64,000 bases of DNA from Larkinella humicola. GTDB taxonomy: Bacteria; Bacteroidota; Bacteroidia; Cytophagales; Spirosomataceae. The stretch covers positions 310,001 through 374,000 of the forward strand of contig NZ_VTWS01000004.1 of NCBI RefSeq assembly GCF_008727875.1. The letters are read 5' to 3'. Of the stretch, positions 46,490 through 57,500 are shown piece after piece. Numbering within the stretch: position 1 is the stretch's first letter; each line of letters begins with the position of its first letter. The position numbers were made by a program, and so were the translations under genes. The notes below the pieces were generated by a model. The model ran no database searches. It was not told the origin of the DNA and saw only the letters and a program-made list of their open reading frames with translations.

Positions 46490-46552
46490 AGGGTATGATT
46501 TTGCAGATTTAGGGGCAGAAACAAAAGCCCAGCCAATCATACCCTTCAAAGT

Positions 46553-47383
46553 CTACTGTTGCTGCTGCTGAATAGCAGTCAGTTTTACAGCCATGTCTTC
46601 CGAAATGCCGACGCTTGAGAAACCGCCGTCGTGCAACAGGTTTTGCATCGTTACCATGCGGGTCAGATCGCTGAAGAGGGTAATGACATAATTGGCACAA
46701 TCTTCGGCGGTTGCGTTCCCCAAAGGAGACATGAGGTTGGCATATTCGTAGAAAACATCGAAACCACCCACGCCGGAACCGGCTGTGGTCATGGTCGGCG
46801 ACTGCGAGACGGTATTGACCCGCACATTTTTCAGTTTGCCATAGCGGTAGCCGTAGCCCCGGGCGATGGATTCGAGTACGGCTTTGGCATCGGCCATGTC
46901 GGTATAGAACGGAAACGTCCGCTGAGCGGCAATGTAACTGAGGGCAACGAAGGAACCCCACTCATTGATGGCGTCCAGTTTTTCGGCGGTCTGCATCATT
47001 TTATGAAACGACAGAGCCGAAACGTCAAGGCTTTTCTGATACCATTCGTAGTTCAGGTCGCCGTACGGTTTGTTCTTGCGGATGTTGGGGCTCATGCCGA
47101 TGGAGTGTAGCACGAAGTCGATTTTGCCGCCCAACACGTCCATTGATTTGGTATACAGGTTCTCAATATCTTCCAGAGATGTTGCGTCGGCGGAAATGAT
47201 TTCGGCGTCGCATTGCTCCGCCAGTTGTTTGATCGCACCCATTCGCATGGCTATCGGTGCGTTGGAAAGCGTGAATGTTGCGCCTTCTTCTTTCGCTTTC
47301 AGTGCTACTTTCCAGGCAATGGACTTTTCATCCAATGCTCCGGTGATGATTCCTCGCTTGCCTTTCAATAATCCGTAAGCCAT
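46553..47383 (-). CDS. fabI: Enoyl-[acyl-carrier-protein] reductase (NADH)
   Basis: The 276-residue product has the FabI cofactor motif LLKGKRGIITGALDEKSIAW and the active-site Tyr-x6-Lys in FYTDMADAKAV, then VRVNTVSQSPTMTTAGSGV. It performs the last reduction of fatty-acid elongation in the cytosol. The C-terminus ends in a short Gln run (AIQQQQQ). No other enoyl reductase is in the window. Confidence 0.96.
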   Translation of the reverse strand: MAYGLLKGKRGIITGALDEKSIAWKVALKAKEEGATFTLSNAPIAMRMGAIKQLAEQCDAEIISADATSLEDIENLYTKSMDVLGGKIDFVLHSIGMSPNIRKNKPYGDLNYEWYQKSLDVSALSFHKMMQTAEKLDAINEWGSFVALSYIAAQRTFPFYTDMADAKAVLESIARGYGYRYGKLKNVRVNTVSQSPTMTTAGSGVGGFDVFYEYANLMSPLGNATAEDCANYVITLFSDLTRMVTMQNLLHDGGFSSVGISEDMAVKLTAIQQQQQ

Positions 47384-47493
47384 GAATTTGAGTTGCTTTG
47401 TTGGGTGATCGTGTCGATTCAGAAGGGGGCAAAGTAACTACTTTTTTTGCTGGAATGCCAACACCGGCGTTTGCACCGGGCCGGGTTTGCGGA

Positions 47494-48867
47494 TCAATAT
47501 TCCTTGATATCCATGCGGATGCGCCATTCTTTCGGCAGGTAATTATTCACCCGATTGCCCACGCCTTTTAGCCAGCCCAGGTTCAGTCCGTTGTAGCGGG
47601 CCAGCAGCCAGCCCTTCACCGGTTCGTTCAACACCAGGTTTTCTTTCTTGAAATACCGCAGGGCATCTTCTCTGGATAAGTCAAATCCCGGCCGGTTTTC
47701 GGCCAGGGCGTTACTGAGCGCGAGCGCGTGCGACGGAATGAAATCGTTGCCTTTGAACGTGCCCATTTCCAGCCCAAATCCTTTGTTGTGGAGGGCTGCA
47801 TCCAGCACGCGGAGGTCGGCCGAGAGGGTTTCCGGGATCGCAAAAACGTCCTCATTCGGTTTCACATAAAACGAAAAGGCGTCGGGATGTTTCAGAAAGG
47901 TTTTTAAGATTTTCTCCTGCCAGTTGCGAACCGGTTTGAGCGACCGAAACGACCGCGGAACGTTCATTTCCGGGCTGGACCGTTGTTTCTTTTTGAACAC
48001 ACTCAGGAAAAATCCCTCGCCGGTCACCCGGTGAGGATAACATTGGTAGCCGACGGTTTGGTCCAGCGTTTTTTCAGCAATTCCCCAGGATTCGGGTAAT
48101 TGGAGCGGCACGTTTTCAAAACCATGTTTGCTGAGCCAGGCGGCATTTTGTCCGTTTTCTTCGTCATTATAGGTACACGTACTATAAAGAAGCAGTCCAT
48201 CGTCGCACAGCAGGGGCGTGGCGGCCGTCAGAATCCGTTGCTGGCGGGCGGCACAGAACACAACGCTGTCCGGCGACCATTCGAGCATGGCTTCCGGATC
48301 TTTCCGAAACAGTCCTTCGCCCGAGCAGGGGGCATCCACCAGCACGACATCGAAAAAACCGTTCAGCGCCTTGAACTCTTCCGGATCGTGGTTGCTGATG
48401 ACAACATTGGGATGCCCCCACTTTTCCATATTTTCTTTCAAAACCGGGATCCGGCTGCGAATGACTTCGTTACAGACCAGCAAACTGTCGGCGTTTAGCA
48501 GGGATGCGAGCAGGGTACTTTTGCCGCCGGGAGCCGCGCACAGATCCAGCACCCGCAGCGGGCGTTTTAACCGGGCCGTTTGGCGCAGCGCTTCTGCTAC
48601 CAGCATCGACGATGCTTCCTGGACATAAAACGCACCGGCCTGAAACAAAGGGTCGAGCGTAAAAACCGGCCGCTCCGGCAAATAAAAGCCTTCGGGACAC
48701 CACAAAACCGATTCCAGATCAGCCGTTGGCAACGCCATCTTTTGGGGATTCACCCGGATGCTAACGGGGGGAGATTGCTGCAAAGCTGCCAGGAAAGCCG
48801 GATAATCAGGCCCCAGTTGCTGCTCCATTTGGTGCCGGAATTGGGCAGGTAAAGGAATGTCACTCAT
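47494..48867 (-). CDS. RsmF-like rRNA (cytosine-C5) methyltransferase
   Basis: The 457-residue product is a RsmB/NOP-family enzyme. SAM-binding motif LDLCAAPGGKST, Cys in VDAPCSGEGLFRKDP, and the catalytic Cys in YSTCTYNDEENGQNA. A C-terminal domain (about 300-457, WQEKILKTFLKHPDAFSFYV, then the closing RMDIKEY) fits RsmF, which methylates C1407 of 16S rRNA in E. coli; the site here is inference. It is on the same strand as fabI, 110 bases away. Confidence 0.9.
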   Translation of the reverse strand: MSDIPLPAQFRHQMEQQLGPDYPAFLAALQQSPPVSIRVNPQKMALPTADLESVLWCPEGFYLPERPVFTLDPLFQAGAFYVQEASSMLVAEALRQTARLKRPLRVLDLCAAPGGKSTLLASLLNADSLLVCNEVIRSRIPVLKENMEKWGHPNVVISNHDPEEFKALNGFFDVVLVDAPCSGEGLFRKDPEAMLEWSPDSVVFCAARQQRILTAATPLLCDDGLLLYSTCTYNDEENGQNAAWLSKHGFENVPLQLPESWGIAEKTLDQTVGYQCYPHRVTGEGFFLSVFKKKQRSSPEMNVPRSFRSLKPVRNWQEKILKTFLKHPDAFSFYVKPNEDVFAIPETLSADLRVLDAALHNKGFGLEMGTFKGNDFIPSHALALSNALAENRPGFDLSREDALRYFKKENLVLNEPVKGWLLARYNGLNLGWLKGVGNRVNNYLPKEWRIRMDIKEY

Positions 48868-48970
48868 CGGACAAATATATAATTTTTCTGAGTTGTTCGC
48901 TTACACCAGAATGGCCATTGAATAGGAATTCAGGTTGATGTAAAAGCAATGTTACTGATATTAATTATTT

Positions 48971-48989
48971 GGTTAACAATTAGTTAACC
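48971..48989. promoter_or_regulatory. GGTTAAC dyad upstream of susC
   Basis: GGTTAAC-AATTA-GTTAACC is a perfect 19-bp dyad about 150 bases upstream of the promoter of the susC gene at 49156. It could be an operator for that pair. Confidence 0.45.
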
Positions 48990-49078
48990 TATAATTAGAG
49001 TGTTTTTCTATGGGTGTTCATTCATTTTGCAAAATATTTTAGCTTGGATTAGTGTCTTATTACTGATTGACAAAACAA

Positions 49079-49126
49079 AATTTTGTAGTAATTTCACTAT
49101 ACAAAATTAGTGTATTGCTATTTTTG
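49079..49126 (+). promoter_or_regulatory. susC promoter with 9-bp dyad
   Basis: TATTTTTG (49119-49126) is a perfect -7 element. A dyad AATTTTGTA (49079-49087) and TACAAAATT (49100-49108), 12 bases apart, covers the -33 region and could be a repressor or activator site. The predicted start gives a leader of about 25 bases to ATG 49156 and excludes the in-frame ATG at 49126. Confidence 0.55.
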
Positions 49127-49155
49127 TGCATTGCTTCATTAACCTAACTAAGAAC

Positions 49156-52100
49156 ATGTTAAAGCGTTTACTCATTGCCTCACTGTGCCTATTGGGCACG
49201 GTTGGTTTCTCTTTTGCTCAAACCCGTACGGTTTCAGGCAAAGTGACCTCCGCCGAAGACACCTCTCCACTTCCCGGCGTAAACATTGTTGTCAAAGGAA
49301 CTTCCCGCGGAGCTACTTCCGATGCCAACGGCGAATACACCCTCAGCGTGCCTGATAATGCCGGAACGTTAACGTTTTCGTTTATTGGATTTAAAACGAC
49401 TGATGTTTCCATCGGTAATCGCTCGACGGTTGATCTGGCGCTACAGCCCGATGCGTCGACACTTCAGGAAATTGTGGTAACGGCCCTCGGTATTTCGCGG
49501 GAGAAGAAGGCCCTCAATTACGCCGTTCAGGAATTGAAACAGGAAAAACTGAACATTGCCCGGGATCAGAATGTGGGAAATGCCTTAGCTGGTAAGATTG
49601 CGGGCGTCCAGGTGTTGGGCCAGTCGGCCGCCAAATTTGGCAGCCCCAGCATTCGGGTTCGGGGGGTCAACTCGCTGACGGGTGGTGATCCGTTGTATGT
49701 GGTAGACGGAACGCCCACCGATGTGAGCCAGGTCAACATGGACGATGTGGAAACGCTGTCGGTGCTGAAAGGCCCTTCGGCAACGGCTTTGTACGGAAAC
49801 CGGGCTTCGGCCGGGGTGATTGTCATCACGACGAAACGGGCCAAAGCGGGCGAAACCCGGCTGGACATCAACCACAGCACCACCATCGATATGGTGGGTC
49901 TGCTGCCCAAATACCAGAACGAATACGGCGGGGGCTACTCGCAGGATTGGGAAACGTTTGAATACGATCCGACGCTGCATCCGGCTGCCTGGTCAGCCTT
50001 TAACGGGCAGAAAATCCTGGATTATTCGGCTGATGAAAGCTGGGGTCCCCGTATCGACAACTCGCCCCACCGCTCGGCGGCATCCTGGCAGCAAGGCCCC
50101 GGTTTCGGACAGTTGACGCCGTATTCGGCGAACCCCAACAACGTGCGCGATTTCTTCGCCAAACCGATCAGCAACAACACCAACATCGCCTTTTCGCGCG
50201 GAACGGAAGCGTTCCAAAGCCGGATTTCGTACACGCACATCATCAATAACGGGATTGTTCCAAACTCGTCGCAAACCCGCGATTTTGTCAGTGCCAAAAA
50301 CACGATCAAATTTGGCACCAAACTGTCGGCCAACCTGAATGTCAATTATACGGCGTTCAAAACGAACAACCTGCCGGCTGACCGCTACGGTTCGACGGGT
50401 GGCACGACACCGTCGAACAGCCCGATCGGTATTTCGAACGCTACTTTGAATGGCTATAACCAGACGATCGGTTCGTTTAACCAGTGGTTTCAGCGTCAGC
50501 TCAGCATCGACGACCTCAAGAACTACAAGAATCCGGATGGTACGTTCCGGAGCTGGAACATTGGCAGCCCTACCGACCCCCGGCCGAAATACTGGGATAG
50601 CCCGTATACGCAGGTGTACGAAAATACGAACACCAACCGCAGTGACCGGCTGTTTGGAGACATTGGGTTGACGTATGAATTTACGCCTTTCCTGAAAGCT
50701 TCGGCCACCGTCCGGCGCGACCAGAATTACTTTACCCAGGAATCGCGCGTGGCACAGGGAACGCTGAATGCCGGCGGTTTGGGTGCTTACTCAACCCTGG
50801 GAGCCAGTGCCCGCGAGAACAACTACGAGTTTCTGGCCAGTTACAACCAGGAGTTTGCCAACCTGTCGGTGGTCGCTAACGCCGGGGGAAACATTCGCTA
50901 CAACCGCATCGACGGCCAGTTCCAGGCCACGGTAGGGGGACTTTCGGCACCCAATTTCTACAACATTGCTGCTTCCATTGACCGGCCGTTGTCGAACAAC
51001 TACTTATACGAACGACAGGTCAACAGTGTGTTCGGGAACGTGAGTGTCGGTTACAAAGATTTTGTTTTCGTAGAAGCGTCGATTCGGAACGACTGGTCGT
51101 CGACTCTGCCGAAAGCCAACAACTCGTATCTCTATCCGTCGGTGTCGGCCGGTTTGGTCTTCTCGGAGTTGATTCCGCAGAACAGCATTCTGTCGTACGG
51201 TAAAATCCGGGCCGGTTATGCCCAGGTTGGTACGGACGTTGGTCCGTATCAGACGGCCTTGGCGTATAATTCCGGGGTGCCGTATTCAAGCAATGCTACG
51301 CTGGCTTTACCGACGCTTTTGCCGAATGCGAATCTACAACCGGGTCTGTCATCATCCTATGAAGGGGGTATCGACCTGCGTTTCCTGAATAACCGACTGG
51401 GTTTTGAATTTACGGCGTATCGCAACGACAACAAAAACCAGATTATTCCGGTGCCGGTTACACCGACCAGCGGCTACACCAACGCCGTTATCAACGCCGG
51501 TCTGATTCAAACCAGCGGTCTGGAATTGCACATTAACGCGACGCCGGTTCGGTCGGCTTCCGGGTTCACCTGGGAATTTGACATCAACCTGGACCGCAAC
51601 CGCTCGAAGGTCGTTGAATTGCGGGAAGGGCTGACCAACTACCAGATCGACGGCCCCCAATGGCGGACGTTGACCCTCAACGCCCGTGAAGGCGAAGACT
51701 GGGGTCTGCTGGTGGGGCAGGGAATCAAGAAAGATGCCAACGGCAACAAACTGGTCTACGGCAGTGGCGCCAATGCCGGTTTATACATCAAGGAAGAGAA
51801 CGTGCCGCTGGGCTCTGTTCTGCCGAAATTCAAGGGTGGATTCCTGAATACCTTCACGTACAAGGGGCTGTCGTTGCGGGTCAATGCCGACTTTATCGCC
51901 GGGGGGAAATTCTTCTCGACCACGAAAATGTTCAACAACTACTCCGGACTGGGTGCTGAAACCGCTGGTTTGAACGAGTTGGGCAAACCCATTCGTGATG
52001 CGGTAGCGGATGGCGGTGGTGTGCTGCTGGATGGTGTAACCGAAGATGGCCAGCCAAACACAACGCGCGTCGATGCCCAGAACCTGTACGAAAACTGGCT

Positions 52101-52362
52101 GTTCGCCCTGAACGAGTACTGGATTTACAATAAATCCTACATCAAACTGCGCGAGGTAGCCGTAGGGTACAATTTCCCGAAAAGCATGCTGGGTAAATTC
52201 ATCAAATCGGCCAATATTTCGCTGATCGCCCGCAACCCACTGCTGATTTACAGTGCGATTGGTGGCGGTATCGATATTTCTGAATCGGAGACCCTGTGGT
52301 ATGAAGGCGGTCAGTTGCCGCCCGTTCGCTCGTTCGGTATCAACCTGCGTCTCGGTCTTTAA
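49156..52362 (+). CDS. SusC/RagA-type TonB-linked outer-membrane protein
   Basis: The product is 1068 residues from ATG 49156 (signal peptide MLKRLLIASLCLLGTVGFSFAQ). The carboxypeptidase-like regulatory domain follows (SGKVTSAEDTSPLPGVNIVV, then FSFIGF), then a plug (SIRVRGVNSLTGGDPLYVVD, LSVLKGPSATALYGNRA) and a long beta-barrel to FGINLRLGL. Its SusD partner follows 23 bases later. Same family as the proteins at 1327 and 54576, but a distinct one; the cargo is unknown. Confidence 0.96.
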   Translation: MLKRLLIASLCLLGTVGFSFAQTRTVSGKVTSAEDTSPLPGVNIVVKGTSRGATSDANGEYTLSVPDNAGTLTFSFIGFKTTDVSIGNRSTVDLALQPDASTLQEIVVTALGISREKKALNYAVQELKQEKLNIARDQNVGNALAGKIAGVQVLGQSAAKFGSPSIRVRGVNSLTGGDPLYVVDGTPTDVSQVNMDDVETLSVLKGPSATALYGNRASAGVIVITTKRAKAGETRLDINHSTTIDMVGLLPKYQNEYGGGYSQDWETFEYDPTLHPAAWSAFNGQKILDYSADESWGPRIDNSPHRSAASWQQGPGFGQLTPYSANPNNVRDFFAKPISNNTNIAFSRGTEAFQSRISYTHIINNGIVPNSSQTRDFVSAKNTIKFGTKLSANLNVNYTAFKTNNLPADRYGSTGGTTPSNSPIGISNATLNGYNQTIGSFNQWFQRQLSIDDLKNYKNPDGTFRSWNIGSPTDPRPKYWDSPYTQVYENTNTNRSDRLFGDIGLTYEFTPFLKASATVRRDQNYFTQESRVAQGTLNAGGLGAYSTLGASARENNYEFLASYNQEFANLSVVANAGGNIRYNRIDGQFQATVGGLSAPNFYNIAASIDRPLSNNYLYERQVNSVFGNVSVGYKDFVFVEASIRNDWSSTLPKANNSYLYPSVSAGLVFSELIPQNSILSYGKIRAGYAQVGTDVGPYQTALAYNSGVPYSSNATLALPTLLPNANLQPGLSSSYEGGIDLRFLNNRLGFEFTAYRNDNKNQIIPVPVTPTSGYTNAVINAGLIQTSGLELHINATPVRSASGFTWEFDINLDRNRSKVVELREGLTNYQIDGPQWRTLTLNAREGEDWGLLVGQGIKKDANGNKLVYGSGANAGLYIKEENVPLGSVLPKFKGGFLNTFTYKGLSLRVNADFIAGGKFFSTTKMFNNYSGLGAETAGLNELGKPIRDAVADGGGVLLDGVTEDGQPNTTRVDAQNLYENWLFALNEYWIYNKSYIKLREVAVGYNFPKSMLGKFIKSANISLIARNPLLIYSAIGGGIDISESETLWYEGGQLPPVRSFGINLRLGL

Positions 52363-52385
52363 TCAACACTTCAAAAACAGACATC

Positions 52386-53837
52386 ATGAAACTTTATAAG
52401 TCCATTCTTTTTGCCGGGTTGATGCTGACGACAGTCGCCTGCAGCGATTTCGAAGAAATGAACGTCAACCCGAACAGTCCGCTGTTGCCCAACACGGCCA
52501 GTTTGTTTACGAATGCCATCCGAACGGTCGGAACGATGAACAGCCAGGTGGGGCCTGCCGGATTCAACATCACCCCGGCACTGTATGTCCAGCAGTTTGG
52601 CGATGTAACCTATATCGAGGACTCGCGGTATAAGACCATCAACTTCAGCTACAACGGCTTGTATGCCGGGCCGCTGGTCAACCTGCAGGCCATCATCGAT
52701 CAGAATACCAACGAGGCAACCCGCGCCAGTGTGGCGACGTACGGATCGAACAACAACCAGATTGCCATTGCCCGGATTCTGAAAGCATATATTTATCAGT
52801 GGATGACCGACCGCTGGGGCGATATTCCGTATTCACAGGCGTTGAAAGGCGATCAGAACTTCTCACCGGCTTTCGACAAACAGCAGGATATTTATACCGA
52901 TCTGTTTAAGGAATACAAGGAAGCTGCGGCCCAGTTTGACGCCGGTGCCACCGTGAAGGGTGATATTTTGCTCAGCGGAAATGCTGCCCGCTGGAAAAAG
53001 TTTGCCGCGACACAACGAATGCTGGCCGCGCTGCAATTGTCGAAAGTGGACCCTACGAAAGGGAAAGCCGAATTTACGGCTGCTGTGGCCGATGGCGTTC
53101 TGGCGTCGAATGCGGATAACGTCCGCTACACGTTTCTGTCGGATGCCAATAACGAGAATCCGTTGTATACCAACTATGTCCGGAGTAATCGGAAAGATTT
53201 CGCGGTGAGCAACACGTTTGTGGATTATCTGAAGAAAGTGAGCGATCCACGTTTGCCTTACCTGGCGGCTCCCAACCAGCGCGGTGAATACGTAGGCGTT
53301 CCGTATGCGGTTTTCCCGGCTACAGGCCCGGCGCAGAACTTCTCGCTGGCGGCAACGACCGTTGCTGCGCAAAACGCTCCGGCCAACATCGTAACCTATG
53401 CCGAGGTTTTGTTCGCGCAGGCCGAAGCGGCCAAGCTGGGCTGGACAACAGGCGTTGCCAAAACGCTGTACGAAGCCGCCATCAAGGCTTCGCTGCAACA
53501 ATGGATGGGCACTGCCTATACGGATGCCGTTTACACGACGTATGTCGCTCAGCCGGATGTGGCGTATACGGAAGCTAAAGGGATCGAGCAAATTGCGACC
53601 CAGCGCTGGATCGCGTTGTTCAACCAGGGAACATCGGCCTGGAACTCCTGGCGTCGGACGGGCTTCCCGACGCTGAAACCGGCGGCTTCACCCCTCAATG
53701 GCGGCACGGCTATCCCCCGTCGTCTGGCTTATCCGGTCTCGACCGAAGGAACGTTGAACACGGCCAACTACAACGCCGTGATCGCCAGCCAGGGAGCCGA
53801 TGATCCGTATACCCGGGTATGGTGGGATAAGCCCTAA
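52386..53837 (+). CDS. SusD-like outer-membrane lipoprotein
   Basis: The product is 483 residues with a lipoprotein signal (MKLYKSILFAGLMLTTVAC). Family motifs: NVNPNSPLLPNTASLFTNAI, KAYIYQWMTDRWGDIPYSQA, ARWKKFAATQRMLAALQLSK and ATQRWIALFNQGTSAWNSWR. This is the SusD-like_2 type, binding ligand at the surface for the SusC channel encoded directly upstream. A terminator follows 28 bases after the stop. Confidence 0.96.
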   Translation: MKLYKSILFAGLMLTTVACSDFEEMNVNPNSPLLPNTASLFTNAIRTVGTMNSQVGPAGFNITPALYVQQFGDVTYIEDSRYKTINFSYNGLYAGPLVNLQAIIDQNTNEATRASVATYGSNNNQIAIARILKAYIYQWMTDRWGDIPYSQALKGDQNFSPAFDKQQDIYTDLFKEYKEAAAQFDAGATVKGDILLSGNAARWKKFAATQRMLAALQLSKVDPTKGKAEFTAAVADGVLASNADNVRYTFLSDANNENPLYTNYVRSNRKDFAVSNTFVDYLKKVSDPRLPYLAAPNQRGEYVGVPYAVFPATGPAQNFSLAATTVAAQNAPANIVTYAEVLFAQAEAAKLGWTTGVAKTLYEAAIKASLQQWMGTAYTDAVYTTYVAQPDVAYTEAKGIEQIATQRWIALFNQGTSAWNSWRRTGFPTLKPAASPLNGGTAIPRRLAYPVSTEGTLNTANYNAVIASQGADDPYTRVWWDKP

Positions 53838-53865
53838 GCAACCTGGTTCAGGCTACTCACTCGTT

Positions 53866-53901
53866 AAGACTTCCTCTCTGCCACCGCGGGGAGGAAGTCT
53901 T
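53866..53901 (+). terminator. Rho-independent terminator after the SusD gene
   Basis: Perfect 11-bp stem (AAGACTTCCTC at 53866-53876 and GAGGAAGTCTT at 53891-53901) followed by TTGTTT. It ends the transcript of the second SusC/D pair. Confidence 0.82.
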
Positions 53902-54575
53902 TTGTTTAGAGAGGGCTGGAGAAACGCATTTACTTCGATGAAACATGAAGAGCCGACGATACTTTTTCAGGCATGAGATTAAAAACGCATTAAATTTTAC
54001 AGTAACGCAGGACAGGAGAACAAAATTTTGCGGTTTGGAATATTTGCGGATAGTATATTTTGTATATTGGCCGTTATTATTCATTAACCTACGCTAAAAA
54101 CATGAAGATAAATGTACTGCTTAACCCACTGTATCTCTCCGATACGGTGGTCGAGTCTCCTCCACGACAGAGATCCCGGCCGGATGAAATGATTTCCGGA
54201 GAAGAGGGCTCACTACGTTCCGATCGCGTCATCGGGTCATTCCACTCATCGTTTGCCAACTGTGCTGGTCAGCAGCGGAGTTAAAAAATTACACCCCCAA
54301 TCTCAGCGTATAGTACAGCATTGGTAGTTGCGTAGATCCTGAAAACCAGGTTGTCAACCGGAGTGATCACTTCTGGATTCGGTACGATTCCGTACCCGAT
54401 TCGATTCGTGGCTGGTCGACCATGACTATACGGTTTTTGGATGTATGAACAAGAGTCCATACTGCCTGCTTTCTGCGGGAAACTTTTCTGAAACAGGATG
54501 ACGGGAACGGACCATCGCGTGTCGTCACCGTGGTTGCCAGTTCGTTGAATTAACCAAACAAACTACAATTGTATT
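53902..54575 (+). other. Gap between SusC/D pairs with a decayed susC-like leader
   Basis: No convincing gene is found. TTCATTAACCTA (54080-54091) followed by a CTAAAAACATG-like start (ATG 54102) repeats the leader of the susC at 49156 (49135-49146 has the same 12 bases, then CTAAGAACATG), and similarity continues weakly for about 50 bases (TACT, CACTGT and ACGGT match). The 74-residue frame to 54284 shows no SusC traits. It is most likely a broken duplicate or a leader left by rearrangement. From 54285 to 54575 I see nothing definite. Confidence 0.45.
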
Positions 54576-57500
54576 ATGAAAAGAAATTTACTCAGTAGCT
54601 TGCTGCTGTCACTGGTGTTCTGCCTGCCTTTGTGGGCGCAGGATCTTACCGTATCGGGTCGGATCACGGCTGTTGAAGATGGTTCGCCACTTCCCGGTGT
54701 GAATGTGATTGTGAAAGGAACCACGAAAGGCACGACGAGTAGTGCCGATGGTACGTACCAGATTACGGTTGGAAAAGGAACGGTATTGCAATTCAGTTTC
54801 ATCGGTTTTCTGAACCAAAGCGTTACGATTGATACAAAAACCAAGGTCGATATTGCCCTGAAATCCGACGTTTCCCAATTGCAGGAGATCGTAGTAACGG
54901 CCCAGGGCATTCGGAAAAACCAGCGGGAAATCGGGTATGCGTATTCGAATGTAACCACCGATGACGTAACCGTAGGCCGTTCGCCCCAGTTGGCTCAGGC
55001 CCTTTCGGGAAAAGTAACGGGCTTGGCCGTTTACAACGTCAACAACAGCGTCGATCCGGCCGTGAAGGTCGTCTTGCGGGGCTATCGCTCCCTGACGGGG
55101 AACAACGAAGCTCTCGTGGTGCTGGACGGAATGCAAACCACCTCCACCGTACTGGCCATCATCAACCCGAACGACATTGAGAGTGTATCGATTCTGAAAG
55201 GGGGCCAGGCGGCTACCCTCTATGGATCGGCCGGGATCAATGGCGCACTGATCATTACCACCAAGCGGGGAGCCAAAGGAAAGCTGAAAGTGTCGTATTC
55301 AAACAGCACGAACTTTGAGCAGATCAGCTTTCTGCCCAAGCTCCAGGACAAATATGGCTCGGGATCTCACTATGCGACCTCCTTCGGGGGAGCCGGTTAT
55401 AAAACCGATTACCTGGAACGGATGAAGGACAACTGGCGCTCCTATGAAAACCAGCAGTACGGCGACGCCTTCGATGGCTCTATGCGGATGCAGGGCCGGA
55501 CAACGGAAAGCGGTGGTCAGTATATGCTGCCGTACTCCGCCATCAAAGACGCCCGCCGGAAGGCCTTCGATACGGGTATATCGATGAACAACCAGGTCAA
55601 TTTCTCGGGGGGCGACGAAACCAGTTCGTTCTATATGTCGATTGAAAACCAGACCGTACACGGGATTGTACCGCACGACAAGAGCGATCGGACGGGTGCG
55701 CGTCTGTCGGCAACGAAAGAATACGGCAAACTAACCACCAGCTTCAATGCTGCTTATACCCAGGCGGCTTATGACCGGACCTCGGCTGACTTTTACAATG
55801 ACGTCCTCAACCAGCCCGCCAACCTGCCTTTGAAAGATCTGCGCGATTGGCAGACGAATCAGTTTGCAAACCCCAACGGTTTTTATAACGATTATTATAA
55901 CAACCCGTATTTCAACGCTGATAACCAGCGGATGCGATACAAGGACTCCAACCTGAACGGGAATGTGAGCCTGGTATTCAAGCCAACTCCCTGGTTGATG
56001 TTTACCGAGCGGTTGGGAGCCATGAACAACTCCCGGACGGGCAAGAACACGGTTGGGAAGTTTTTGTATACGGACTGGGCTAAAACCAAAGCCTTTATTC
56101 CGGCTCCCTTCTTTCGGGATGGCGACGGTACGGGCGTCTACCGGGCCATTACGGACCAACTCGGCTCGGTATTGGATTATTCGGGTACGGAAAATGTCAT
56201 CAACAATGAATTCCTGATTCAATTGTCGAAAGACTTTGGTCCGCTCTCGAACAAACTGATTCTGGGAAACAGCGTTTACCAACGCACGACCAAAGCCATT
56301 GGGGTTGGTTCCAGCTCCATTGTAGTGCCCGATGTGTATAACGTCGCCAACCGCCAGGGCGAATTGCAGGGTGGTGAAATCAGCTCGCAGGAGCGCCGGT
56401 TTGGGTACTATGCTGACTTGACCATGAATTATAAAAACTGGCTGATTCTGAACGGTACCTTCCGGTTCGATGCGACGTCCCGGTTCTACAAACCCGATCG
56501 TCCGGCCAACACCTGGTCGTATCCGTACTACGGTGCTGCCCTTTCATTCATTGCAACTGATGCCTTTCCATCGCTCAAAAGCAATATCCTGAACTACGCC
56601 AAGCTCCGGTTAAACGCCAACAAAAATGCCAACGACAACATCCCGTTGTATGGACTTGATCTGGCCTATACCAATGGCGCGAACTTCCCGTACGGTAACG
56701 TAGTCGGTCTGTCGGTCGGGAACGTATTACCCGATGGCAATCTGAAGCCCGAAATAGTTTACTCGACCGAAATCGGGGGTGAATTTCAGTTGCTGAACAA
56801 CCGCATCAACGTGGATGTATCGGCCTACTCGCAACGTTCTGAAGGACAGGTGATCACGGTTAAGGTTCCGAACTCGACCGGTTTTAATAACCTGTTGATC
56901 AACGTGGGAGAGACCAAAAACTGGGGCTACGAGGCTGAATTGAAATACCTGATTGCGCGGGGCGGTAAGTTCTCCTGGGATGCCAGCGTTCGCTACTCTT
57001 TCAACGACAACATTGTGAATGATCTCTATCCGGGCGTGAATGAATTCCAGCTCAACAGCACCTTTGCCTACGCCAACACCAACGTAATTAAAGGGTCCCG
57101 CTTCCCAATGCTGAAAACCGATGGGTATCAGTACGCTGCGGACGGATCGGGCCGTGTGCTGGTAAATTCCACCACGGGGTATCCCTTGCGCAATGCGGCC
57201 TTGTCAACCCGGGGTGGTGTATTGCCCAAGCACATTGCCGGTCTGGGTTCCAAAATGGAGTATGGCAACTTTGGCTTTACGTTTAACTTCGAATACCGGG
57301 GTGGCAACGTGATGTTTAGCGACCTGGGCCGCCAGATGACCTTCACCGGAACTGGTAAATGGACCGAAAACCGCGCTCCGCACATCTTCCCGAACTCGGC
57401 TTATCTGGATACTGATGGCAAAACCGTGGTCAACAATACAACGGTTAACGTGCGTGAAGCGGAATACGGCCTTTGGGTGGATAACTACCGGCTGATCTCC

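Noticed and set aside
46553-46570. Gln run at the end of FabI as a repeat tract of interest
   Set aside because: Only five residues encoded by mixed CAG and CAA; too short to matter.
47378-47383. Alternative start of fabI
   Set aside because: MAYGLLKGKRGIITG already begins at the right distance from the cofactor motif; no extension is needed.
54060-54284. 74-residue frame as a real small protein
   Set aside because: Composition is not protein-like and the only notable part is the leader before it; kept as a remnant only.
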